Positions 9,148 through 17,122 of a stretch of DNA of 64,000 bases are shown in pieces. Under the pieces are notes generated by a model. It had not been told where the DNA came from. It did no database searches and saw only the letters and a list, made by a program, of their open reading frames with translations. The stretch's first letter is position 1, and each line of letters begins with the position of its first letter. Source of the stretch: Thalassotalea_H sp040779345 (GTDB lineage Bacteria > Pseudomonadota > Gammaproteobacteria > Enterobacterales > Alteromonadaceae); NCBI GenBank assembly GCA_040779345.1, contig JBFONU010000008.1, forward strand, positions 124,001 to 188,000. Direction: 5' to 3'. The position numbers and the translations under genes are program-made.

Positions 9148-9515
9148 AAGTTAACTCCTACAACGATGGTTAAAATTAACCAAAGAGCGATGACAAATTT
9201 TGCACTGGCGTTGCCAGAGTCAAGCTCCTCGAAGTGCCCTAAATCCATTAGTAAATGACGTATCCCGCCAAGTACATGGTAAATTAGTGCTGAGCAAATA
9301 CCGATGATAATTAAAGTAAAGAACCAGCCATCAAGTAATGATTTAACTTGAGCGAATCCTTCAGCTGATGATAATGATAATGAAAGTGTCCACAACAAAA
9401 TACCAATAGCAAATACCATAATCACACCAGAAATACGGTGTAAAATAGAAACATTTGCTGCTGGATGCATTTTAATTGTAGTCAGGTCTAGGTTTACAGG
9501 ACGTTGTTTTTTCAC
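9141..9515 (-). CDS. sdhC: Succinate dehydrogenase cytochrome b556 subunit
   Basis: First gene of the sdhCDAB operon; 124-residue membrane subunit that binds heme b with SdhD and helps form the ubiquinone site. The family N-terminus (KKQRPVNLDLTTIKMHPAAN) and SILHRISGV are followed by three transmembrane segments, and LGGIRHLLMDLGHF carries the conserved heme-region histidine. The start is GTG at 9515, preceded by a modest TTAGG ribosome site which lies at the edge of a 14-bp perfect palindrome (9524-9537). Confidence 0.96.
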   Translation of the reverse strand: MKKQRPVNLDLTTIKMHPAANVSILHRISGVIMVFAIGILLWTLSLSLSSAEGFAQVKSLLDGWFFTLIIIGICSALIYHVLGGIRHLLMDLGHFEELDSGNASAKFVIALWLILTIVVGVNLW

Positions 9516-9924
9516 GATTGTGCCTAAGAGCTCTTAGAGCCTTCAACTTTTTTTTATTGCTACCCACAGATAATACTTAATATTAGAGATGAGCAACCCC
9601 CCAACGATCTTAGTCAAATATTTACAAACTTACATAAAATTTGAATACATTAGACAGATCACCCTGATTATATAGCCGATAATCTTTAATTACAATTTAC
9701 TTAATAGACAAATTTACCGTTATTTTTAAAGGCTTATGACTATTTATTGACCTATAACAAAGAAACATATGACTTTAGTCTAATCTTATAATAAAACGGA
9801 TTGACTTTAGGGGGGGATCTTGAAGTAGAATACTGCGCAGTTTTATATTCATAAAAACTGATTAACTTTTCATTTTATTTGAAATAGCTTAAATCAGAAA
9901 ACGAATTAGATAGGGGTACAACAT
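9516..9924. promoter_or_regulatory. Divergent control region between sdhC and gltA
   Basis: This 409-bp region separates the two TCA transcripts and contains no gene. On the gltA side, TTGACT (9801-9806) and TAGAAT (9826-9831) form a possible promoter, though the 19-bp spacer is long, and a run of seven G (9810-9816) lies inside it. On the sdh side a perfect palindrome CTAAGAGCTCTTAG (9524-9537) lies just ahead of the GTG start. I see no convincing CRP, FNR or ArcA site by eye. Confidence 0.5.
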
Positions 9925-11211
9925 ATGGCTGATTCAAAAGCCTCTCTTAGTATTGATGGAAAAGTAATTGCCGAGTTACCGATTGTTTCTGGTACGGCTG
10001 GTAATGACGTTATTGATATTCGTACATTAGGTAGTGCAGGCTATTTCACATACGACCCAGGCTTTTTAGCGACGGCTTCATGTGAATCAGCTATTACGTT
10101 TATTGACGGTGGTAAAGGTGTTTTACAGCATCGCGGTTACCCAATTGATAGTTTAGCAAAACAAGCGGACTATTTAGAAGTTTGTTATATCCTCCTTAAT
10201 GGTGAAGCACCAAGCAAATCACAATATGATGAGTTCTCAAGTATTATTACCAACCATACAATGGTGCATGAAAAATTAGCTCATTTCTTCCATGGTTTCT
10301 TACCTGACGCTCATCCAATGGCAATGGTATGTGGTGTTGTTGGTGCTATGTCATCTTTTTATCACAGTGATTTAGATATTAACGAACCTGATCAACGTAT
10401 GCGCAGCGCACATCGTTTAATTGCTAAAATGCCGACTATTTCAGCAATGGCGTATAAATATAGCATTGGTCAACCTTTTGTATATCCACGTAATGATTTA
10501 ACCTACGCGGAAAACTTTTTGCATATGATGTTCTCAGTACCAGCTGAAGAATACAAAGTGAGCCCTACTGTAGCTCGTGCAATGGATAGGATTTTTACGC
10601 TTCATGCCGATCACGAGCAAAATGCTTCAACGTCAACGGTACGTTTAGCCGGCTCTTCAGGTGCTAATCCATATGCTTGTATCGCAGCAGGTGTCGCTTC
10701 GTTATGGGGACCCGCACATGGCGGCGCAAACGAAGCTTGTTTAACGATGCTAGAAGAAATTGGTTCGCTTGATCGCGTTGATGAGTTTGTTGCTAAAGCT
10801 AAAGATAAAAATGACCCTTTCCGTTTAATGGGCTTTGGTCATCGTGTTTATAAGAACTTCGATCCTCGTGCTACAGTAATGCGTGAAACATGTCATGAAG
10901 TATTAAAAGAGTTAGGCATTAAAGATCCTTTACTAGACGTTGCTATGGCACTTGAAAAGGTAGCCCTTGAAGATTCATATTTCATTGAGAAGAAACTTTA
11001 CCCTAACGTAGATTTTTACTCAGGAATTATCTTAAAAGCGATTGGTATTCCAACTAATATGTTTACCGTAATTTTTGCAATGTCTCGTACTGTCGGATGG
11101 ATTTCTCACTGGGACGAAATGTTAGGTCAACCAGGTCAAAAAATTGGTCGCCCTCGTCAAAACTATGTCGGTGAAATCAACAGAGAATTCACGCCGCTTA
11201 AAGATAGATAA
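9925..11211 (+). CDS. gltA: Citrate synthase (hexameric, type II)
   Basis: Condenses acetyl-CoA and oxaloacetate to citrate, entering the TCA cycle. 428 residues, equal to the E. coli type II enzyme. Catalytic landmarks are present: HADHEQNAST, GPAHGGANEACL (active-site His), GFGHRVYKNFDPRA (oxaloacetate-binding His and Arg) and a C-terminal GRPRQNYVG. It starts with ATG behind a TAGGGG ribosome site and is transcribed away from sdhCDAB-suc. A strong terminator follows. Confidence 0.98.
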   Translation: MADSKASLSIDGKVIAELPIVSGTAGNDVIDIRTLGSAGYFTYDPGFLATASCESAITFIDGGKGVLQHRGYPIDSLAKQADYLEVCYILLNGEAPSKSQYDEFSSIITNHTMVHEKLAHFFHGFLPDAHPMAMVCGVVGAMSSFYHSDLDINEPDQRMRSAHRLIAKMPTISAMAYKYSIGQPFVYPRNDLTYAENFLHMMFSVPAEEYKVSPTVARAMDRIFTLHADHEQNASTSTVRLAGSSGANPYACIAAGVASLWGPAHGGANEACLTMLEEIGSLDRVDEFVAKAKDKNDPFRLMGFGHRVYKNFDPRATVMRETCHEVLKELGIKDPLLDVAMALEKVALEDSYFIEKKLYPNVDFYSGIILKAIGIPTNMFTVIFAMSRTVGWISHWDEMLGQPGQKIGRPRQNYVGEINREFTPLKDR

Positions 11212-11230
11212 GCTTTCGAATTTATCATTA

Positions 11231-11257
11231 AAAAGGCAGCTATAAGCTGCCTTTTTT
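11231..11257 (+). terminator. Intrinsic terminator after gltA
   Basis: GGCAGCT (11235-11241) pairs with AGCTGCC (11245-11251) across a 3-base loop, flanked by A residues on the left and followed by TTTTTT. It ends gltA transcription about 20 bp past the stop. Confidence 0.92.
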
Positions 11258-11606
11258 CATTTTTAAACCTGAAATAAAGCAAATTAAATGGCAACAATTG
11301 CCGCACTTTTCAAACAGGCGATTGAACTAATTACTCAAATAACTATTCACTTTGTATATTGAATACAAAACTTAAAAAGTGGCTTTTATAGCAGTGATTT
11401 TCCTCTACTCTGTTTAAATAAAAACAGTGACTTTCGATTAACTTTTATCGAATTTCCTATCGGGTAAATGTCTTTCCTATTCAGCTTTAGCCTGCTCAAT
11501 TTTTCGACTCACTGGTTAAGAGAAAATAAGGAGAAACATGGGTTATTCTAGATTATCCCTTGCACTCGCTATATAATGCGGCATCAAAAATTTCTAGTAT
11601 TACATC
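11258..11606 (+). promoter_or_regulatory. Intergenic region gltA-tcdA with probable tcdA promoter
   Basis: No gene is supported here. TATAAT at 11572-11577 is a perfect -10 hexamer 30 bp ahead of the tcdA ATG, with a weak TAGATT 17 bp upstream as -35. A small dyad TTCGAT...ATCGAA (11433-11452) lies upstream. A 12-codon open frame with a good AAGGAG (11528-11533) begins at 11538 and stops inside the -10 box; I do not consider it a gene. Confidence 0.45.
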
Positions 11607-12395
11607 ATGTCTGAATATCAATTAAGGTTTGGTGGCATTGCTCGCCTTTATGGCCAGTCAGGTGCCCAAATAATAAAAAACTCACATTTTTGTGTCATTG
11701 GCATTGGCGGAGTTGGTTCTTGGGCCGCCGAAGCATTAGCACGAAGTGGGGTTGGTGAAATAACCTTAATTGACCTTGATGATATTTGCACAACTAATAT
11801 TAATCGACAAATTCATGCTCTCTCTAATACGGTTGGAGACAGCAAAGTTGATGTTATGGCAGAGCGAATTACTCAAATAAATCCTGAGTGTAAGGTTAAC
11901 TGCATAGAAGATTTTGTTACCGCAGAGAACTTATTTGACTTGATGTCTAAAGGTTATGACTATGTTATTGATGCCATTGACTCAGTAAAAATTAAAACAG
12001 CAATTATTGCTCATTGTAAACGCAATAAAATCCCCATGATCACTATCGGCGGAGCCGGTGGACAAACAGATCCTAGCCAAATCCAGCTTTCAGATTTAAG
12101 CCAAACTTATCAAGATCCTTTACTTTCAAAAGTGAGAAATCAGCTGCGCAGAGAATATAACTTTAGTCGAAATACTAAACGAAAATTTGGCATAGATGCC
12201 GTTTTTTCAACAGAGCAATTAATGTATCCAGACGCTAATGGAGAAGTCTGCCACGCCAAGCAAACTCAAGAAGGCGCTATGCGTTTAGACTGTAGTGGCG
12301 GTTTTGGCGCGGCAACGCATGTTACTGCAAGTTTTGCCTTTTTTGCTGTAGGGAAAGCCATGAATCGATTGATAAATAAAAAACTCTCAATTTAA
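11607..12395 (+). CDS. tcdA: tRNA threonylcarbamoyladenosine dehydratase
   Basis: E1-like ATP-dependent enzyme (formerly CsdL/YgdL) that cyclises t6A37 of ANN-decoding tRNAs to ct6A. 262 residues, close to E. coli. The start YQLRFGGIARLYGQ, the nucleotide-binding GIGGVGSWAAEALARSGVG and LIDLDDICTTNINRQ with its conserved Arg are typical. In E. coli it receives sulfur-relay support from CsdA-CsdE; here the gene faces a fused csdA-csdE, with the two stop codons 11 bp apart, which preserves that link on the opposite strand. Confidence 0.95.
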   Translation: MSEYQLRFGGIARLYGQSGAQIIKNSHFCVIGIGGVGSWAAEALARSGVGEITLIDLDDICTTNINRQIHALSNTVGDSKVDVMAERITQINPECKVNCIEDFVTAENLFDLMSKGYDYVIDAIDSVKIKTAIIAHCKRNKIPMITIGGAGGQTDPSQIQLSDLSQTYQDPLLSKVRNQLRREYNFSRNTKRKFGIDAVFSTEQLMYPDANGEVCHAKQTQEGAMRLDCSGGFGAATHVTASFAFFAVGKAMNRLINKKLSI

Positions 12396-12406
12396 CAAAT
12401 TTAGTT

Positions 12407-14086
12407 TTAAGCGACTGAATTTCTGATTTTTTTAACTATCGCTAATAATCCATTGCCTCGAGAAGGGCTTAAATGTCGAATAAGCCCTAATTGTTCAAAG
12501 TAGTCTTCAATATCAAAATGCAAAATGTCATGAGACGTTTTATGATTAAAAGCCGCTAAGACTATAACCAATAATCCTCTGATCACTTTTGCATTACTGT
12601 CTGCTTCAAATGAAAATATCCCCTCAGAAGAGATAGAGACAGATAACCAGGCAGCACTTTCACAACCAGAAATTATTGTTTCATCTGATCTTAACGTTTT
12701 CGGCATACGGTTAAGTGTTTTACCCAACAGCATGATTTCTCGGTGTTTTGCATCCCAACTTTTAGCTTGTGAAAACGTTAATAACATTTCTTCACTGGGA
12801 CTAACGGCTTTATGAGATCCAAAAGTATCAAGAGTTTCCTGTGAGTTATTGCTGCTAAATTCATTGTTATGATCCTTTAAAATTTCTTTTAAAGTACCAA
12901 TGCAATAATCAATTTCATTAAAACTATTGTAGGGAGCAAGAGATATTCGAATACAACCTGATATATGTAAATATTCCATCAATGGCATAGCACAATGATG
13001 CCCAACCCGAACCGCAATATTCGCAACATCAAGGCTAGTTGAAATATCTTGCTGATGATGACCGTTAATAATAAAAGAAAACAACGGGATATCAGGCTTT
13101 TCTCGTACAACAAATTCCAAAGCTTCTAACTCAGATAACTGTGCAAAAGCATAATCTAAGAGTTGCTGTTTATAGTGATTATTGGTGTTTAATTGATATT
13201 CGCTAATAAAATCAATTGCTGAAGAGAATGCTACAACCCCCGCAATATTTGGCGTACCGGCCTCAAATTTAAAAGGTAAATCATTAAATGTAGTTCCTGA
13301 AAAACTGACTTGCTTGATCATCTCTCCACCCGATTGATAAACGGGCATCTGTTGTAATAAATGCATTTTACCGTAAAGAACACCAACACCTGTTGGTCCA
13401 TACATTTTATGCGCTGAAAACACATAAAAGTCACAATCAAATTGTTGAACATCAACAGGAATATGTGCAATAGCTTGCGCGCCATCAATTAACGTTTTTG
13501 CCCCTACCGATTTAGCTTTTCTGATAATACGCTCAATTGGGTTTATTTTACCGATAACATTAGAGAGATGACTACAACAAACAAGCTTGGTTTTTTCATT
13601 GATAACCTCATTGAGCATTTTACAATCAATACGTCCGACATCATCAAGTGGAAGTAATTTAATCACCGCCCCCGTTCTTTTAGCCACTATCTGCCAAGGG
13701 ACAATGTTGGCATGATGCTCAACATGCGATAGCACAATTTCATCCCCCACAGAAAGGTTATTCATGCCCCAGGATTGAGCCACTAAATTGATGCTTTCGG
13801 TGGTACCTTTAGTCCAAATGATTTCATGGGGAAAAGCCGCATTAATAAAATGCTGAACTTTGACTCGCGATGCTTCAAAAGCACTAGTTGCTCTTGCACT
13901 TAGCTGATGTGCAGCACGATGAACATTGGCATTATATTGGCGATAATATTCTTGTTCCTTGTCAATAACACATAAAGGCTTTTGCGTCGTAGCACCATTG
14001 TCAAAATACACAATTTCTGTGTCATTGATTTTTTCTTCAAGCAATGGAAATAATGATCTAAAGGTGATGGGATCAAAGGCACTCAT
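12407..14086 (-). CDS. csdA: CsdA-CsdE fusion: cysteine desulfurase with C-terminal SufE-like sulfur acceptor
   Basis: 559 residues from the ATG at 14086; an in-frame TTG at 14101 would add five residues, but the ATG product MSAFDPITFRSLFPLL aligns with the CsdA start. Residues 1-405 are a class V aminotransferase-fold desulfurase with the PLP lysine K227 in FSAHKMYGPTG and the persulfide cysteine C365 in RVGHHCAMPL. After an Asn/Ser-rich linker (about 405-425), residues 430-559 are a SufE/CsdE domain with the acceptor cysteine C475 in IISGCESAAWL. In E. coli these are separate proteins, CsdA and CsdE, that pass sulfur to each other and act with CsdL/TcdA. Both catalytic cysteines are intact. 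The 11-bp convergence with tcdA supports the Csd rather than Suf system. Confidence 0.93.
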   Translation of the reverse strand: MSAFDPITFRSLFPLLEEKINDTEIVYFDNGATTQKPLCVIDKEQEYYRQYNANVHRAAHQLSARATSAFEASRVKVQHFINAAFPHEIIWTKGTTESINLVAQSWGMNNLSVGDEIVLSHVEHHANIVPWQIVAKRTGAVIKLLPLDDVGRIDCKMLNEVINEKTKLVCCSHLSNVIGKINPIERIIRKAKSVGAKTLIDGAQAIAHIPVDVQQFDCDFYVFSAHKMYGPTGVGVLYGKMHLLQQMPVYQSGGEMIKQVSFSGTTFNDLPFKFEAGTPNIAGVVAFSSAIDFISEYQLNTNNHYKQQLLDYAFAQLSELEALEFVVREKPDIPLFSFIINGHHQQDISTSLDVANIAVRVGHHCAMPLMEYLHISGCIRISLAPYNSFNEIDYCIGTLKEILKDHNNEFSSNNSQETLDTFGSHKAVSPSEEMLLTFSQAKSWDAKHREIMLLGKTLNRMPKTLRSDETIISGCESAAWLSVSISSEGIFSFEADSNAKVIRGLLVIVLAAFNHKTSHDILHFDIEDYFEQLGLIRHLSPSRGNGLLAIVKKIRNSVA

Positions 14087-14238
14087 AGGTAAATGATACA
14101 AACAAAAATATTTTAATAATTATATCTTAATTATTTCAATGAGATCTCTCTAAAACTGCTTTTTTGGCTACTTTTATTATAGGTTTTTTGTACAAAAATA
14201 AGCTATACCTAATGTACGATAACCAGTAGGTGATATGT

Positions 14239-14466
14239 ATGCCTTTATTTTCATGGTTTACCCGCACTAAAAAAGTTCAAGCAGCAATGCTTAAAGCAGA
14301 TCATATTGATGAAAAAATCACTTCATTTAATGCCAGCACGATGTGGCCAACTGCACAAGTAAGGAGAAATATCATAGTGAGCCAACAGCAAATGACGGAT
14401 GCTCGCTACAAAAATCAGCAAACAATAGCAAAAGCTAATACGAATAAAAATCAGCTTAATAGCTAA
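14239..14466 (+). CDS. Small hypothetical protein (75 residues)
   Basis: Reading begins at ATG 14239 with a TAGGTG ribosome site 7 bases upstream (GTG at 14230 is in frame but less likely). The product starts MPLFSWFTRTKKVQ, is basic and Gln/Asn/Lys-rich at the C-terminus, and has no membrane segment or motif I recognise. Its last 11 bases overlap the end of the convergent protease gene. It stands alone between two minus-strand genes. The good ribosome site and unbroken frame make it a plausible lineage-specific gene; a chance frame is the alternative. Confidence 0.45.
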   Translation: MPLFSWFTRTKKVQAAMLKADHIDEKITSFNASTMWPTAQVRRNIIVSQQQMTDARYKNQQTIAKANTNKNQLNS

Positions 14467-15859
14467 TTTTGTTCGCTTTTGTAATATTCACATCAAAGCT
14501 CGGCATAAGGAATGACTCGGCATTGTTATGTAGAAGCTTTTGATAAAAGAGTGGAAACTCCAACTCAAAGTAATTAAGTGAGGTACGTTGGGCAATGGGT
14601 TTAAACGCTTGAATATTTGCCTTAGAATCCGATACAGCCTTCTTGCAAGTATCACTCATAAATAATCCAATTTTTGAGTGATACTTGTGTGGAGTTCCTA
14701 GCTGCCATCGACTCCCCTGCTTCGTAAACAACGGCGTATTATCATCGATAAAGTCACGCCATGGTAGCTGCTGTAATATTTTATTCCTCAGCGTTATCGG
14801 ATCACCATGAGACGTTCTAGCTAACACAGCAATATTATGAGCAAAAGGAGCTTCTTGAACCTGAGAACAGCGAAAATGATTATCGGGTATTGGATATTCA
14901 TCAACAAAGCCCAATAAATGCGCGAGTTCATGTGCGAATACTTCAACAGTGTCTGCTCGGTCTAAATACATGATCCCATTATGAACTTTCGCTCCACCTT
15001 GGGGAAGTAACACCCCAATAAAACGAGTGTCAATTCCAGCTTGATATGCTTGCCAAATACTTTCATCGCAAGTGATCGCTTCATTTGCTTGATGAGAGCA
15101 GTTTAATTGTTTTAATGGAATATAACGTACAGGTTTAAAACAGCTATATTTTGCTAATGGATGAGACTGAATGCCCTCAATTAGCTGTGTAGCGTAATAT
15201 AAGTCACTTAGGTTAGTCGCAAAAAGCTGTAAGCTTGCCAGACAATTTTGAAAAAACTCATTATTATTCTTTAACGTATAAGGCGATTCAAAGACTTGAA
15301 ATTTCGTTACTTTCTTAAGCAATTCATGCTGTGGCTTTGTTTTTTCGATGTGCTTTATTAACATTTTTGCCGTTGATAAATCCCCTTCAATTAAAGCAAC
15401 TTCAAGTAATAGACTCAATGTTTCTTCATCTGGTAAATTTTCTTTTTGACTAAACGCCGTAGTTAATAATTGCTTAACTTGTGGATAATTTTGTTGGCTA
15501 AAAAATATCTTTGCCAGTTTGACTTGCGCATTTTTTACATCAAGCCTGATCGCTTGCTGGTACCAAAAAGTCGCTTTTTGTCTGTTTTTATGAGTAAGGT
15601 AAAAATCGCCTAATTCAAGAGTGTATTCGGGGTGACTATCAATCAGTGCGATAGTGCTTTGAATCCACAATGATGAGCCGAAAGTTTCATTTCGACGCAT
15701 ATAGTGAAAGTAAGCATCAAGTTTTAGCTTTTTTCCGTAAGATAGCACATAGTGATTTTCAGTATTATTATTTAACTGATAAGTAATATAATGAGGATAA
15801 TAGCATGTGCCCGCTGCTATGATTAAACCTACAGCGATTATAGCTAACCACTTTTTCAT
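14456..15859 (-). CDS. Membrane-anchored TPR protein with metzincin-like HExxHxxGxxD protease motif
   Basis: 467 residues, function not recognised. An N-terminal hydrophobic segment (residues 4-22) should anchor or export it. Residues about 75-180 look like TPR/Sel1-type helical repeats (LELGDFYLTHKNRQKATFWYQQAIRL). The C-terminal half carries HELAHLLGFVDE at 310-321: H310, E311 and H314 are zinc ligands, followed by G317 and D320, the pattern of metzincins whose third ligand is Asp. Six cysteines in the C-terminal half (C240, C254, C264 and later ones) suit an oxidised periplasm. The gene starts 12 bp after nlpI, so the two form an operon, and NlpI is a TPR adaptor for periplasmic proteases. 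A role as a partner protease is inference. Confidence 0.8.
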   Translation of the reverse strand: MKKWLAIIAVGLIIAAGTCYYPHYITYQLNNNTENHYVLSYGKKLKLDAYFHYMRRNETFGSSLWIQSTIALIDSHPEYTLELGDFYLTHKNRQKATFWYQQAIRLDVKNAQVKLAKIFFSQQNYPQVKQLLTTAFSQKENLPDEETLSLLLEVALIEGDLSTAKMLIKHIEKTKPQHELLKKVTKFQVFESPYTLKNNNEFFQNCLASLQLFATNLSDLYYATQLIEGIQSHPLAKYSCFKPVRYIPLKQLNCSHQANEAITCDESIWQAYQAGIDTRFIGVLLPQGGAKVHNGIMYLDRADTVEVFAHELAHLLGFVDEYPIPDNHFRCSQVQEAPFAHNIAVLARTSHGDPITLRNKILQQLPWRDFIDDNTPLFTKQGSRWQLGTPHKYHSKIGLFMSDTCKKAVSDSKANIQAFKPIAQRTSLNYFELEFPLFYQKLLHNNAESFLMPSFDVNITKANKISY

Positions 15860-15871
15860 TGTTTATTGGGC

Positions 15872-16762
15872 TTATTCTGTTGATCCCTGAACCACATTTT
15901 GTCGCATTAAATCTAATTCAAGTTTTGCATACCTGTGCTCGACAAATTCATAAACATTGGTACTCAATGCTAGTTTATAAAAATTAGCTGCTGCACGTTT
16001 GTTTCCTTTAATTAAATTTAGCTTTCCTAAATAAAAATAGGCTTCACATAAACGTTCACTAAACTCTTTATTGGTGCGAATATTCACTGTGATATCACGC
16101 AGAAATGTTTTCTGATCTATCGTTTCACTATATAAGTTAACTATACTTTTCGCCCAAACATCATCAGCGATGTTAACTTTACGCTGTTGTAATTTTTTTA
16201 ATGCGCTGACAGGGTCAACATCTTGCTCGATTAAATATAACCATAATAAACGATATGGATCACTTGTTTTGTGCTGATAAAAAATTTCTAAATCATCAAC
16301 AGCAAGTGATGAACGCTCTCCGTAATATAAGGCAATACCGCGATTTAAATAGGCATACTCATGCTCGGGAGAAAGCTCTATTGCCGAGTCAAAAGCTTCA
16401 TATGCTTGGTCAAATTCTTGAAGTTGTGTGTAATGAATACCTAAGAAGTTATAAGCATCAACCATATCAGGTTTTAAACGTAGTGCTCGATTAAAGTCTA
16501 AACGTGCTAACGAACGTAAACCAACACTGTCGTATATCACTCCTCGGTCATAAAACAACTGTGCCCTTTGCTCATCGGTTACCTCTGCTCGTTGAATAAC
16601 TTCCGTTAAACGAGCTAATGCGACTTCACTTTTATAATTGACAGGTAAAGGCTCGGCGATAACTAACTGATCAATCATCGATGGTGATTTAGGCGCCTTA
16701 GAAGCACAACCTTGTACAATAAATACTGCCGCAATAAGAAGCGACTTAGAAAATACCTTCAC
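15872..16762 (-). CDS. nlpI: Lipoprotein NlpI, TPR adaptor
   Basis: 296 residues versus 294 in E. coli, colinear along its length. The lipoprotein signal ends VQGC with acylated C19. TPR repeats follow, including the hallmark YDRGVIYDSVGLRSLARLDF and LNRGIALYYGERSSLAVDDL. In E. coli NlpI is an outer-membrane-associated adaptor that brings peptidoglycan endopeptidases such as MepS to the protease Prc. The usual upstream neighbour pnp is missing here; instead nlpI is first in an operon with a metzincin-like protease gene 12 bp downstream. Identity is firm by sequence; the local role is inferred. Confidence 0.93.
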   Translation of the reverse strand: MKVFSKSLLIAAVFIVQGCASKAPKSPSMIDQLVIAEPLPVNYKSEVALARLTEVIQRAEVTDEQRAQLFYDRGVIYDSVGLRSLARLDFNRALRLKPDMVDAYNFLGIHYTQLQEFDQAYEAFDSAIELSPEHEYAYLNRGIALYYGERSSLAVDDLEIFYQHKTSDPYRLLWLYLIEQDVDPVSALKKLQQRKVNIADDVWAKSIVNLYSETIDQKTFLRDITVNIRTNKEFSERLCEAYFYLGKLNLIKGNKRAAANFYKLALSTNVYEFVEHRYAKLELDLMRQNVVQGSTE

Positions 16763-17122
16763 GAAAACTTAAGCCTATAAATGGATAAGTCATCGATTAT
16801 ACCTAAGCACTTTAAAATTGCGAGATGCAAAGACATATATTTAAACGAAGAGTGGTTTAGGGTTAAACAGCACTGGTTCAAAGGCAGAGACTGTTTTCCA
16901 ATGGATTATTTAATGAAGGGGCTGGTTTTGTATTTGATATGCTCTAATTTAACCTGCTCGCCAACGCAATTCATGAAATGGCGCTGTCAGTCAGCTTTTT
17001 GAATAAATAACTTTGTTGGTTAAAAGGCTTAGTTTCTAAAAAGAAGGTAAGCCCCTTTGGTAATGACTCTAATTCTCCAACACGCTAGTTTAGGTTAAGC
17101 TAAACTAGCGCTGACAAGCTTA
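16763..17122. other. Intergenic region between nlpI and the symporter gene
   Basis: 360 bp without a supported gene. It must hold the nlpI promoter. A 73-codon open frame on the plus strand (16781-17002) lacks a ribosome site and has no recognisable similarity. Near the symporter stop, CGCTAGTTTA (17083-17092) and TAAACTAGCG (17101-17110) make a perfect 10-bp stem with an 8-base loop; it lacks a T run, so it may protect the 3' end or be a weak terminator. Confidence 0.5.

Noticed and set aside
11410..11427. CTGT...ACAG pair resembling a LexA box
   Set aside because: The spacing is 10 bases instead of 8, and no SOS gene is adjacent.
11538..11576. 12-codon open frame with AAGGAG ribosome site upstream of tcdA
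   Set aside because: Ends inside the likely tcdA -10 box, so it would not be on the tcdA transcript; too short to support as a gene or leader peptide.
16781..17002. 73-codon plus-strand open frame between nlpI and the symporter
   Set aside because: It has no ribosome site and no recognisable family, and it begins 18 bp from the nlpI start in what should be its promoter; treated as a chance frame.
17083..17110. Perfect 10-bp stem after the symporter gene as a terminator
   Set aside because: No T run follows in either direction, so I did not call it a terminator; noted within the intergenic entry.
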